From: Candidatus Tepidifontimicrobium thermophilum
GTDB taxonomy: Bacteria; Sysuimicrobiota; Sysuimicrobiia; Sysuimicrobiales; Sysuimicrobiaceae
Reading direction: 5' to 3'
Assembly (NCBI GenBank): GCA_031296405.1
Contig: JAVKKH010000020.1
Coordinates: 1-40,171, forward strand
Length of the DNA: 40,171 nucleotides
Below are positions 14,345-22,560 of this stretch, one piece after another (positions within the stretch are counted from its first letter, which is position 1; each line of letters starts with the position of its first letter). A model generated the notes under the pieces. That model was not told the origin of the DNA and searched no databases. It saw only the letters and a program-made list of their open reading frames with translations. The position numbers were made by a program, and so were the translations under genes.

Positions 14345-15313
14345 GTGGCGGTGCGGGAGCGCACCGCGAGCCTGACCGAGGGGGCCCTGCTGGCAGCCCT
14401 GACCGCCCTCGTGGCCCTCCTGGTAGCCGTGTTCGGCTCCCCGGGACTCGTGGCCGCCCCCCTTCCGTTGTTCGTCCTCACCTACCGGCGGGGGTTGCGT
14501 ACCGCGGCGCTCAGCGCGGTGGTGGCGGGGCTCGTGCTGTCCCCGTTCTTCGGCTTCCCCCAGGGCCTTCTGTTCGTGGCCGCGTTTGCCCCGGTGGGTG
14601 TGGTGCAGGGGGTAGTAGCCCGACAGGGTGGGGAAAGGGCGGCGGGTCGGGCCGTGCTGGCGGGTGCTGCAGTGGGCCTCGGGGTCACCGTCCTGAGCCT
14701 TGTCGTCACCCGGTACCTGATGGGCCTGGATCCGCTTCAGGCAGTGGTGGAGGCGCAGGTGAAGGGCGCTCAGGCGGCTGCGGACCTGAGCCGGCGCTTG
14801 GGGGCGCCGCCGCAGCAGGTCCAGCAGATGGAGCAGCTGGCGCAGCAGATGCCCAACCTGGTGCGGACCATCCTGCCCGCGGCGGTGATCCTCGGGGTCC
14901 TGGTTTGGGCCTACGGAGCCTACGCCCTGGCCCGACACGTGATGCGGCGGCTGGGTACCGAGCTTCCGGGGTTCGCGCCCATCCTCACCTGGAGGCTGCC
15001 GCCTGCGGGGACCGTGGCTCTGGTGGTGCCGGTTCTCGCGGGGGTGGCGGTACAGCCGTGGGCTCCGGAGCTGGGCCGGGTCCTGGCCGCCAACGGGTTC
15101 ATGGCCAGCGTCCTGGTGTTCGCCTTCTTCGGCGTGCTGACGATGCTGCACTACCTGCAGTCGAGGGACGTTCCGCGGGCGGGCCGTGCGCTGGCGGTGG
15201 TGGCCGTGCTGATGCTGGGGGACCTGGGCACCTTCGCCATGGTGGCCCTGGGGCTGGTGGACCTGTGGCTGGACCTGCGGAAGGTCGGGCCACGCGCGGA
15301 GCGTTCCCCATGA
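14345..15313 (+). CDS. DUF2232 membrane protein, YybS-like
   Basis: A polytopic protein of about 322 residues with roughly eight hydrophobic helices in the DUF2232/YybS arrangement. It includes LTEGALLAALTALVALLVAV, LPLFVLTYRRGLRTAALSAV and an amphipathic Gln-rich stretch PPQQVQQMEQLAQQMPNLVR. I choose GTG 14345 because GGAGG lies 4 bases upstream; ATG 14321 and GTG 14351 are alternatives in the same frame. Its stop overlaps the rplI ATG (ATGA). In B. subtilis yybS precedes gdpP and rplI; gdpP is absent here. Molecular function is unknown. Confidence 0.8.
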   Translation: MAVRERTASLTEGALLAALTALVALLVAVFGSPGLVAAPLPLFVLTYRRGLRTAALSAVVAGLVLSPFFGFPQGLLFVAAFAPVGVVQGVVARQGGERAAGRAVLAGAAVGLGVTVLSLVVTRYLMGLDPLQAVVEAQVKGAQAAADLSRRLGAPPQQVQQMEQLAQQMPNLVRTILPAAVILGVLVWAYGAYALARHVMRRLGTELPGFAPILTWRLPPAGTVALVVPVLAGVAVQPWAPELGRVLAANGFMASVLVFAFFGVLTMLHYLQSRDVPRAGRALAVVAVLMLGDLGTFAMVALGLVDLWLDLRKVGPRAERSP

Positions 15314-15756
15314 AGGTGATCCTCGTGAAGGACGTGCCGTCCCTGGGCAAGGCCGGCTCCGTAGTGGAGGTGCGGGAGGGCTACGCCCGGAACTACCTGC
15401 TGCCCCGGGGCCTGGCCCGGGAGGCCACGGAAGGGCAGCTGCGCGCCCTGGAGCAGGAGCGGGCGGCGCGGGATCGGAAGCTGGCACGGGAGCGGGAACG
15501 GGTGGCCCACATGGCCCAGGCCCTGCGCAGCCGACCTGTGCGGATCCGGGCCAAAGCCGGCGCCGCGGGAAGGCTGTTCGGGGCGGTCACTGCACAGCAG
15601 GTGGCGGAGGCCTTGCGGCAGATGGGGTTCGAGGTGGATCGCAAGCAGGTGGAGCTGCCGGAGCCCATCAAGGCCGTGGGGACCTACCGGGTCGGGATCC
15701 GGCTGCCGCACGGGCAGCACGTGGAAGTGGAGGTGCAGGTGACCGGCGATGGCTGA
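15310..15756 (+). CDS. rplI: 50S ribosomal protein L9
   Basis: A 148-residue L9 with the textbook N-terminal domain MKVILVKDVPSLGKAGSVVE and VREGYARNYLLPRGLAREAT. A long connecting helix follows (residues 40-75, rich in Arg, Glu and Ala). The C-terminal RNA-binding domain includes AGAAGRLFGAVTAQQVAEAL and VELPEPIKAVGTY. It overlaps the DUF2232 gene by 4 bases and the lonC gene by 8, so all three are translationally coupled. Confidence 0.96.
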   Translation: MKVILVKDVPSLGKAGSVVEVREGYARNYLLPRGLAREATEGQLRALEQERAARDRKLARERERVAHMAQALRSRPVRIRAKAGAAGRLFGAVTAQQVAEALRQMGFEVDRKQVELPEPIKAVGTYRVGIRLPHGQHVEVEVQVTGDG

Positions 15757-17671
15757 GCGGGCGGGCACGGCAAGGGGGATCCGGCCGCGGGGCCGTGGAG
15801 CGCCGGACCGCACGGAGCTCAAACGCCGGGTGGGCGCCCTGTTCAGCGTGCTCAGCGACGTGTACGGTCCCGAGCGGCTCATCGTGAAGGCCGGAAAGTT
15901 GGAGGCCCTCACGCTCATGCGGTCGCCGCGGCTGGCGGACCGAGTGGTGGCGCTACAGCGGTTGGTGTACGACGACCCCACCATCCAGCGCGCTCCTTCC
16001 GAGGCGGAGATCCCCGGGGTGCTGTCGGAGATCGAGGAGGAGCTGGCGGACCTGGTGGCGCAGCGCCGGGTGGAGGAGGAGCTGGAGCGCAAGGTCGCCG
16101 AGCGGATGAACCGACGTCAGGACGACTACCTGCAGGAAATCCGGCTCCAGGTGCTGCGGGAGGCCGCGGGCCCGGAGAACGCCGGCACACGCAAGAAGCT
16201 GGAGGAGCTGGAGGCCCTGGAGCGCGTGCGGCTGTCCCAGTCAGCCCTGGAGGCCCTGCGGCCCAGGCGCCTGAAGGAGGTGGTAGGTCAGGACCGCGCC
16301 ATCCGGGCCCTGCTGGCAAAGCTGGCCACCCCGTACCCGCAGCACGTGATCCTGTACGGCCCCCCGGGGGTGGGAAAGACCACGGTCGCGCGCCTGGCGC
16401 TGGAGGAAGCCCGGCGGCTCCCGTACACTCCATTCCCGGACAACGCGCCGTTCGTCGAGGTGGACGGCAGCACCCTCCGGTGGGACCCGCGGGACGTCAC
16501 CAACCCCCTGCTGGGTTCGGTCCACGACCCCATCTACCAGGGCTCCCGGCGCGACTTCGCGGAGGGCGGGATCCCGGAGCCCAAGCTGGGGCTGGTCACC
16601 CGGGCGCACGGGGGGGTGCTGTTCATCGACGAGATCGGGGAGATGGACCCCCTGCTGCAGGCCAAGCTGTTGAAGGTGCTGGAGGACAAGCGGGTGACGT
16701 TCGAGTCCAGCTACTACGACCCTGACGACCCGCACGTCCCCGCGTACGTCCGCCGCCTGTTCGAGCAGGGAGCGCCCGCGGACTTCGTCTTAATCGGCGC
16801 CACCACCCGCGACCCGGAGGAGATCAGCCCCACCCTGCGGTCTCGCTGCGCGGAGGTGTTCTTCGACCCCCTGTCGCAGTCGGACATCGAGCGCATCGTG
16901 GTGCAGGCTGCCAAGCGGCTGCGGGTGAGCCTGGACCCGAGAGTGCCCGAGCTCATCGCCGCGTACACCGTGGAGGGCCGGAAGGCGGTCAACCTCCTGG
17001 CGGACGCCTACGGCATGGCCCTGTACCGGCGAAAGGGGCGAGGAGGGAGAGTCCGCATCACGGAGGACGACATGCTGGAGGTGATCCGGGTCTCCCGGCT
17101 GAGTCCCTTTACGAGTGCCCGGGCCTCGGACACCCCGGAGGTGGGCAAGGTGTTCGGACTGGGCGTTTCCCACTACCTGGGCTCCGTGGTGGAGGTGGAA
17201 GCGGCGGTGTTCCCTGCGGCCCAGCGGGGCAGAGGCACGGTGCGGTTCAACGAGACCGCGGGGACGATGGCCAAGGACTCGGTGTTCAACGCTCTTTCGG
17301 TGTTGCGTCGGTTGTTGGGCGTGGACCTGGCGAACTACGACGTGCACGTGAACGTGGTGGGTGGTGGGCTGGTGGACGGACCGAGCCTGGGTCTGGCCAT
17401 CACCGCGGCGCTCGCCAGTGCGGTGCAGAACCGGGCCGCCTTCCAGAACGTGGCCCTCACGGGAGAGGTGAGCATCCAGGGGAGGGTCCGGGGCGTGGGG
17501 GGCATCCCCGAGAAGCTGTACGGCGCCCGTCAGGCGGGCATGAAAAAGGTGGTCGTCCCACAGGAAAACCAGAACGACCTGCCCGCGGAGGTCTCCGGGC
17601 TGCAGGTGGTGCTGGTCCAGACCGTGGAGGAAGCCCTTCCCCACGTGCTGGTCCCAGCCCGCCGACGTTGA
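15749..17671 (+). CDS. lonC: LonC-type ATP-dependent protease
   Basis: A 640-residue Lon-family protein. An N-terminal helical region (residues 25-185) precedes an AAA+ module with Walker A GPPGVGKTT (204-212) and Walker B GGVLFIDEIGEM. The AAA+ module has an insertion around DPRDVTNPLLGSVHDPIYQG. The C-terminal Lon protease domain has the Ser-Lys dyad S546 (DGPSLGLAIT) and K589 (GGIPEKLYGARQAG). LonC enzymes lack the classical Lon substrate-binding N domain; some lack robust ATPase activity, but the nucleotide motifs here look intact. The gene sits between rplI and dnaB, an arrangement seen in some thermophilic Bacillota. Confidence 0.92.
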   Translation: MAERAGTARGIRPRGRGAPDRTELKRRVGALFSVLSDVYGPERLIVKAGKLEALTLMRSPRLADRVVALQRLVYDDPTIQRAPSEAEIPGVLSEIEEELADLVAQRRVEEELERKVAERMNRRQDDYLQEIRLQVLREAAGPENAGTRKKLEELEALERVRLSQSALEALRPRRLKEVVGQDRAIRALLAKLATPYPQHVILYGPPGVGKTTVARLALEEARRLPYTPFPDNAPFVEVDGSTLRWDPRDVTNPLLGSVHDPIYQGSRRDFAEGGIPEPKLGLVTRAHGGVLFIDEIGEMDPLLQAKLLKVLEDKRVTFESSYYDPDDPHVPAYVRRLFEQGAPADFVLIGATTRDPEEISPTLRSRCAEVFFDPLSQSDIERIVVQAAKRLRVSLDPRVPELIAAYTVEGRKAVNLLADAYGMALYRRKGRGGRVRITEDDMLEVIRVSRLSPFTSARASDTPEVGKVFGLGVSHYLGSVVEVEAAVFPAAQRGRGTVRFNETAGTMAKDSVFNALSVLRRLLGVDLANYDVHVNVVGGGLVDGPSLGLAITAALASAVQNRAAFQNVALTGEVSIQGRVRGVGGIPEKLYGARQAGMKKVVVPQENQNDLPAEVSGLQVVLVQTVEEALPHVLVPARRR

Positions 17672-17850
17672 GGAACCGCACGCCGTCCACACGATCCACA
17701 GCCCACATCTCCCACAGGTTTTCCCCAGCCACCTCCCAGGAAGGTCCCCGGGCCCTCCCACCTCGTCCCCAGGCCAGCCCAATCCACAGGTTCTTCCAGC
17801 GGCTTTCCACACCCGGCCTGTGGTAGACCGGTGTCCACGACAGCGATTCT
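17672..17850 (+). promoter_or_regulatory. Cluster of DnaA-box-like sites between lonC and dnaB
   Basis: This gene-free stretch repeats a TCCACA core: 9-mers ending at 17691 (ccgTCCACA), 17700 (cgaTCCACA), 17788 (caaTCCACA) and 17811 (cttTCCACA). TCCCACA at 17710-17716, TTTTCCCCA at 17719-17727 and TGTCCACG near 17832-17839 are looser copies. The core matches the end of the DnaA box TTATCCACA; the best copies agree at seven of nine positions. CCACAGGTTTTCC (17712) and CCACAGGTTCTTCC (17784) form a direct repeat. The copies could bind DnaA. Whether this is an origin, a DnaA-regulated promoter or chance cannot be decided here. Confidence 0.4.
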
Positions 17851-17882
17851 GCGATACGTACAAAGGCCCGCGAACCTACGTT

Positions 17883-17898
17883 TGATACAATGGAGGGG
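17883..17898 (+). promoter_or_regulatory. Extended -10 promoter and ribosome site of dnaB
   Basis: TGA-TACAAT (17883-17891) is an extended -10 element with a near-consensus -10 box. GGAGGGG (17893-17898) follows at once, 5 bases before ATG 17904. The start point would fall inside or just after the ribosome site, so the leader is very short. No good -35 box is evident. Confidence 0.45.
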
Positions 17899-17903
17899 TA
17901 GAT

Positions 17904-20279
17904 ATGGCTGTCGCCGTGGACCGAGTCCCGCCCCAGAGCCTGGAGGCGGAGATGGGCGTCCTCGGGTCCATGCTGCTGGATCGGGACGCCATCGCCGCGG
18001 TGGTGGAGCTGCTGCGGCCGGAAGACTTCTACCGGGAGGCCCACCGCCTCGTGTACTCGGCCATCGTGGACCTGTTCGAACGCGGGGAGCCGGTGGACCT
18101 CATCACCGTCACCGACCGGCTGCGGGACCTGGGCAAGCTGGAGGAGGCCGGCGGGGCGGCGTACGTGTCCAGCCTCCTGAACGCGGTCCCCACCGCGGCC
18201 AACGCCGAGTACTACGCCCGCATCGTCCTGCAGAAGGCCATGCTCCGCGCCCTCATCCGCGTGGGCACCCAGATCGCGCACCTGGGGTTCGAGGGCGACG
18301 AGGACGTGGAGGTGCTGGTGGACCGGGCTGAGCGGCTGGTGTTCGAGATCGCCAACCGCCGCACCCGTCAGGACTTCCAGCCGGTCCGGGAGTTGATCCG
18401 CGAGACCATGGAGCGGCTGGACGCCCACTACGAGCGCGGGATGATCACCGGCGTGCCTACCGGGTTCGTGGACCTGGACGAGCTCACCGGCGGGCTGCAG
18501 CGGGGGGACCTGGTGATCGTGGCCGCCCGGCCGTCCATGGGCAAGTGTCTGAAACACGACACGCTGGTCGTGGACCCCCGCACGGGCCTGCTGCGCACCA
18601 TCGAGGAGGTGGTGCGGTCAGGCGACGGGGCGGTGCTGACCCTGGACGGTGGGCGGCTGCGGGAGGCCAGGCCGTCGCACTTCGTGGACGACGGGGTCAA
18701 GCCCACGTTCCGGGTGCGGACCGCCCTGGGCCGCGAAGTAGAGGTCACGGCCACCCATCCCTTCCTGACCCCGGAGGGCTGGAAGCCCCTGGCGTCTTTG
18801 CGGCCTGGTCACTTCGTGGCGGTACCCGCTCGGATACCCGTGTTCGGGACCGTGGATCTCCCCGGCGCGGAGGTGCGGCTGATGGCGTACCTAGCCGCGG
18901 GGCGGTTGCCCGCCCACCCGGAGGTGAGCCGGGACTTCCTGGACGCCGCCTCCGCGGCGGCCGCGGTGCGGGCTTCCCGGGTGCCCGCGCTGGTGGGGAC
19001 TCTGGGCCTCCGGTCGGACCCGGCGGACGTGCAGCCCCAGGACGCCGCTGTGGTGGTAGCCGAGTTCCTCCAGGACTACCCCGAGCTGGCGGAGCCGGAC
19101 GGGCGGCGGAGGCTGCCGGCTGTGGCCTTCCAGTTAAACCGGACCAAGCTGTGCCTGCTGCTGCGCTGTCTGCTGGCGTGCGTGGCCTCCGTGCAGGGAG
19201 ACCCCGACCGCTGGGCGCGCCCGGAGGCGGAGCGGTCCGATGAATTCAGCATCCGGGCGGAGCTGCCCAACGCGACCATGGCCCGGCAGGTCCAGCACCT
19301 CCTCCTGCGCCTGGGGGTGTTGAGCGCCTGGGACGGCGGTGTCGTCCTGGAGGCCCGTGGGCGGGCCGCACTGCAGCTGCTGCGGACCTGCGGGGTCCTG
19401 GGCTGGGAACGGCTGCGGCAGTGGGCCCGCTACGCGCCCGAGCCGCTGCTGCCGGAGCCGGAGGTGGTGTGGGACCCCATCGTCTCCGTGGAGTACACCG
19501 GCCACCACCCCGTCTACGACCTCACCGTGCCCGACACCCACAACTTCGTGGCCAACGACGTGTGCGTTCACAACACCACCTTCTGCCTGAACATCGCGCA
19601 GCACGCGGCCACAGAGCACCGCATCCCCGTGGCCATCTTCTCCCTGGAGACCAGCGCGGAGCAGCTGGTCCAGCGGATGCTGTGTGCGCAGGCCCAGGTG
19701 GACGGTCAGCGTCTGCGCCGGGGCTACCTGTCGGAGACGGACTGGCGCCGGCTGACCCGCGCCATGGGCGTCCTGGTGGAAGCCCCGATCTTCATCGACG
19801 ACTCCTCCAACCTGTCGGTGGTGGAGATGCGGGCCAAGTCCCGCAAGCTCAAGGCCGAGCACGGGCTCGGGCTCATCGTGGTGGACTACATCCAGCTCAT
19901 CCAGTCCTACAGGCGGACGGAGAACCGGACCCAGGAGCTCAGCGAGATCGCGCGCGCCATCAAGTCCCTGGCCAAAGAGCTGGAGGTCCCCATCCTGGCT
20001 GTGTCCCAGCTGTCCCGGGCCGCGGAGCAGGGGGGGTCCAAGATCCCCATGCTGTCCCACCTGAGGGAGAGCGGGGAGCTGGAGCAGGTGGCGGACGTGG
20101 TCCTCTTCCTGTACCGGGAGGACTACTACGACCCCGAGCGGGCGCGTCGGGAGGGCAAGGAGAACGTGGCCCTCGTCCGGGTGGCCAAGCACCGCAACGG
20201 CCCCACGGACGACCTGGAGCTGTTCTTCCACAAGGAGACGTCGCGGTTTGCGAACCTGGACAAGCGGCACGGCGGGTGA
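17904..20279 (+). CDS. dnaB: Replicative DNA helicase DnaB containing an intein
   Basis: The 791-codon frame encodes a DnaB precursor. The N-extein (residues 1-214) has the primase-interacting domain (SLEAEMGVLGSMLLDRDAIA, EDFYREAHRLVYSAI) and ends in the P-loop AARPSMGK. The intein occupies residues 215-557 (separate entry). The C-extein (558-791) resumes TTFCLNIAQHAA, then FSLETSAEQLVQRMLCAQ, Walker B LIVVDYIQLI and AVSQLSRAAEQG. It ends EDYYDPERARREGKENVALV and FFHKETSRFANL. After splicing the helicase would be 448 residues, the normal DnaB length. It unwinds DNA as a hexamer at the fork. Without splicing the ATP site is split, so activity depends on the intein. Confidence 0.95.
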   Translation: MAVAVDRVPPQSLEAEMGVLGSMLLDRDAIAAVVELLRPEDFYREAHRLVYSAIVDLFERGEPVDLITVTDRLRDLGKLEEAGGAAYVSSLLNAVPTAANAEYYARIVLQKAMLRALIRVGTQIAHLGFEGDEDVEVLVDRAERLVFEIANRRTRQDFQPVRELIRETMERLDAHYERGMITGVPTGFVDLDELTGGLQRGDLVIVAARPSMGKCLKHDTLVVDPRTGLLRTIEEVVRSGDGAVLTLDGGRLREARPSHFVDDGVKPTFRVRTALGREVEVTATHPFLTPEGWKPLASLRPGHFVAVPARIPVFGTVDLPGAEVRLMAYLAAGRLPAHPEVSRDFLDAASAAAAVRASRVPALVGTLGLRSDPADVQPQDAAVVVAEFLQDYPELAEPDGRRRLPAVAFQLNRTKLCLLLRCLLACVASVQGDPDRWARPEAERSDEFSIRAELPNATMARQVQHLLLRLGVLSAWDGGVVLEARGRAALQLLRTCGVLGWERLRQWARYAPEPLLPEPEVVWDPIVSVEYTGHHPVYDLTVPDTHNFVANDVCVHNTTFCLNIAQHAATEHRIPVAIFSLETSAEQLVQRMLCAQAQVDGQRLRRGYLSETDWRRLTRAMGVLVEAPIFIDDSSNLSVVEMRAKSRKLKAEHGLGLIVVDYIQLIQSYRRTENRTQELSEIARAIKSLAKELEVPILAVSQLSRAAEQGGSKIPMLSHLRESGELEQVADVVLFLYREDYYDPERARREGKENVALVRVAKHRNGPTDDLELFFHKETSRFANLDKRHGG
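18546..19574 (+). other. DnaB intein at the P-loop, endonuclease motifs degenerate
   Basis: The insertion lies between GK and TT of the Walker A motif and spans 343 residues. Splicing blocks look intact. Block A begins with Cys215 (CLKHDTLVVDP). Block B has T282-x-x-H285 in EVEVTATHPFLTPEGW. Block F is VYDLTVPDTHNFVAND. Block G is VCVHN, ending in His556-Asn557, and the +1 extein residue is Thr558. The middle (about residues 315-500) is the size of a LAGLIDADG homing endonuclease. The first motif reads LMAYLAAG (326-333) and the second LLRCLLACVAS (about 416-428); neither has the catalytic Asp. Splicing is likely, DNA cleavage is not. Confidence 0.9.
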
Positions 20280-20348
20280 GTTCCTCCTTACACAACTGCG
20301 AAAGCCAGCCGTGGTACAGTAGACCCAGACCGAGGGTGGAGGGGTGCC

Positions 20349-20768
20349 ATGGGGATCTGGCGCTGGGTGTTGGTGACCCTCACGGCGCTTGGGGGTGCTG
20401 CGGGGGTGTGGGCCGCGGGCTACTCCGCTGGATCGAAGGCGGCGGGGGCCCGAGGGCCCCTAGCCGTGCCCGTGCAGGCCCCGCTCCAGGAGCTGATCCC
20501 ACTCCCGGGGCCCGGCCGCCAGTTCCCCGGTGCGCGTCCGCAGCCGGGCCAGGGAGAGGAGTGCGAGGCCCGGGTGTACCTGTTCTTCAACGGGCGCTTC
20601 TACGAGATGCGGCCCGGTCCTGGGATCGGGCCCGACGGTAGGCCCACGGGTCCGCAGGAGCTGATCCCTTTGCAGCCCGCGCCTTCCGTACCCGGACCGG
20701 GTTTCCCGACGCCCCGCGGTAACCCGTTTGCGCCCCCTGTTCCCCTGCCGCCCGGTTCGCGGTCCTAG
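20349..20768 (+). CDS. Proline-rich exported or membrane-anchored protein with repeated motif, function unknown
   Basis: A 139-residue protein I do not recognise. An N-terminal hydrophobic segment (WRWVLVTLTALGGAAGVWAA) would anchor it in or send it through the membrane. The rest is Pro/Gly-rich and low in charge. The motif QELIPL occurs twice, about 63 residues apart (QAPLQELIPLPGPG and TGPQELIPLQPAPS). Between them lies a short ordered-looking piece, CEARVYLFFNGRFYEMRPGP, with the only Cys. TACAGT (20315-20320) may be its -10 box, and GGAGGGG precedes the ATG. It follows dnaB but probably has its own promoter. Confidence 0.6.
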   Translation: MGIWRWVLVTLTALGGAAGVWAAGYSAGSKAAGARGPLAVPVQAPLQELIPLPGPGRQFPGARPQPGQGEECEARVYLFFNGRFYEMRPGPGIGPDGRPTGPQELIPLQPAPSVPGPGFPTPRGNPFAPPVPLPPGSRS

Positions 20769-20820
20769 CTGGAGCGGTGTCCGGATGAAGAATGAGGAGC
20801 TTGGGAGGGCGAGGGTCTTC

Positions 20821-21470
20821 ATGAAGGTCATGGTGGTTGACGAGCGGAAGGAACTCATCCAGGAGCCTTACGTGGTGCGGCTTGGGGGGCTGGACGTTGG
20901 AGCGATATTTGCGGGAAGCGCCGGAGCACGCCCGCTGGGAGTTCGCTTACGGAGAGGTGGTCGCGTACTCTCCCGCATCGGCTGAGCATCAGGATGAGGT
21001 GGGGTTCCTGTACTCGCTTTTGCGTGGGTACTGCGAGGCGAAGGGTTGGGGAAAAGCTCTGATGGGGCCGGCGGCGATCCGGCTGTCGCCGGAGGTTGTG
21101 CGGGACCGGACTTGTTCGTGGTAAGGCCGGAAGACTCCGCTCGTGCTCACGGGAGCCCCCTCCCGGCCCGTGCCGGTGATCGAGGTGACGAGCCCCTCGA
21201 CGCGGACTGTCGACCTCACGGAGAAGCTTCCGGACTACGCGCGAGCGGGGACTCCAGAGCACTGGGTGGTGGATGCGGAGCGCAGCGAGGTGAGAGTCCA
21301 CCAGCTACGCAGGAGGGAGTACGCGTCGCGGGTCGTGACAGGAGGCCGGCTGGGGAGTGGGGAACTCCAGGTTTCTGGCTGAAGGTCGAGCGGCTCTTCC
21401 ACAGGCCCCCCTCCCGCCCGTGGCCGAGTGCCTGACCCGCATCCTCTCGGGGGAGAACGGCGCTCCGTAA
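20821..21470 (+). pseudogene. Uma2-family (DUF820) PD-(D/E)xK protein, multiply frameshifted
   Basis: Fragments of one Uma2 protein lie in order but in changing frames. They are MKVMVVDERKELIQEPYVVR, then WTLERYLREAPEHARWEFAY, GEVVAYSPASAEHQDEVGFL and GPAAIRLSPEVVR. PDLFVVRPEDS, VIEVTSPSTRTVDLTEKLPD, YARAGTPEHWVVD, GFWLKVERLF and VAECLTRILSGENGAP follow, with a TAA at 21468-21470. Frame changes are needed near 20890, 21110, 21140, 21360 and 21410, several at runs of G or C. The nuclease-like residues (E in WEFAYGEVV, D in PDLFVV, E in IEVTSPST) are all present, so it was once complete. Uma2 proteins are often multicopy and of uncertain function. Five lesions argue for a dead gene rather than a single sequencing error. 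Confidence 0.8.
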
Positions 21471-21539
21471 GCCCCGGCTCGATTAGGGCGTCCTACGGTC
21501 CGGCGGGGAACCCAGGGGGCCCGGTACAGGTCCTGCCGG

Positions 21540-22514
21540 TCAGCGCGTCCGGACGGCCCGGACGACCGCGTGGACGTTGGCGTCCGGGGTGTCCGTGGGG
21601 ATCACGCAGCCCGGCGTGACCACATGCCCCCGGCCGCCCGTCTGCTGCAGCGCGTCGTGCGCCTCCTCTGCTACCTGTTCGGGGGTTCGGTCTGCAAAGT
21701 GGACCTCGTCGATCCCGCCGCACAGGCAGCCAGCGTACCGACGCCGCGCCTCCTGGAGGGAAGGCGGGGTGCGTCGGTCGTGCCAGTTCAGCCCGTGCAC
21801 CGGGTACTCCGCCAGGAGGTCGAAGTACGGCCGCTCGCCGTGGGCGTGCAGGAGTAGGATCTCCGCTCCGGAGGCCGCCTGCAGGACCCTCAGGTCGTAC
21901 GGACGGCCGAAGGTCTCGTACTCCTCTTCGGTGAGGGCGGCCTCGCACGCCATCTGGGTGGCGAAGAACAGCCCGTCCGCGCCAGCGGCCAGGCACTCCG
22001 CGGCGAAGCGCGCCGTCACCTCGGTGACGATCTCCAGGCCCGCGTGGAGCGCCTCGGGCTGCTCTCGCAGGTACCGGACCACCGCCCGGTCGCCGGCCAG
22101 AGTCCTCGCCACCGTCAGGGGGCTGAACACCGTGGCCAGGACCGGTACCTCACCCCCCACCGCCTGGCGAACCAGGCGCAGCGCCCGCAGTTCCCGCCCG
22201 TACGCGCCGGCGGTGACGTCCAGCCGGCGCAGGCGCGCCCAGTCCTCCGGCCGCTTCACGGGCCGGTCGAGGTAGGTCCGCACGCCCTCCCGGTTGGGCC
22301 GGTAGGCGGCGCGCAGGCCCCAGTCGTCCCCGTAGTAGCCGCTCGCGGGGGTCACTTTCAGGAGGTCCAGGCCGAACCGGCGCCACCACGTCACGTGGGC
22401 CTCTGCCAGCGTGTCCGCCCGCTGATCCTGTCCCGGGAAGTGCCGCCACAGGGCCACGGGCGGGAAGTCCGCCACCTGGCCCGCCAAAGCCGCCCGAACC
22501 CGATCCCAGTGCAC
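21540..22514 (-). CDS. Uroporphyrinogen decarboxylase (URO-D) superfamily protein
   Basis: A 324-residue TIM-barrel protein of the URO-D/MtaA-CmuA superfamily. Landmarks are FGLDLLKVTPASGYYGDDWG near residue 55, PVLATVFSPLTVARTLAGD, AAGADGLFFATQMACEA, AEILLLHAHGERPYFDLLAE, CLCGGIDE and GRGHVVTPGCVIPTDTPDAN near the end. Methyltransferase members use H-x-C plus a distal Cys for zinc; here the first motif reads H-x-H with the distal Cys kept. It is unlikely to be HemE itself because the HemE N-terminal signature is missing. GTG 22514 has GGGAGG 7 bases upstream; an adjacent GTG is at 22517. The substrate is unknown. Confidence 0.8.
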   Translation of the reverse strand: MHWDRVRAALAGQVADFPPVALWRHFPGQDQRADTLAEAHVTWWRRFGLDLLKVTPASGYYGDDWGLRAAYRPNREGVRTYLDRPVKRPEDWARLRRLDVTAGAYGRELRALRLVRQAVGGEVPVLATVFSPLTVARTLAGDRAVVRYLREQPEALHAGLEIVTEVTARFAAECLAAGADGLFFATQMACEAALTEEEYETFGRPYDLRVLQAASGAEILLLHAHGERPYFDLLAEYPVHGLNWHDRRTPPSLQEARRRYAGCLCGGIDEVHFADRTPEQVAEEAHDALQQTGGRGHVVTPGCVIPTDTPDANVHAVVRAVRTR

Positions 22515-22560
22515 CACGCTGCCTCCCGTCTGGAGCCACGGGCTGGGGGAACCCGCCGTT

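Noticed and set aside
13376-15487. 703-codon minus-strand open frame
   Set aside because: It lies opposite rpsF, ssb, rpsR, DUF2232 and rplI, all strongly recognised, and is rich in His, Gln, Arg and Pro as expected for antisense of GC-rich genes.
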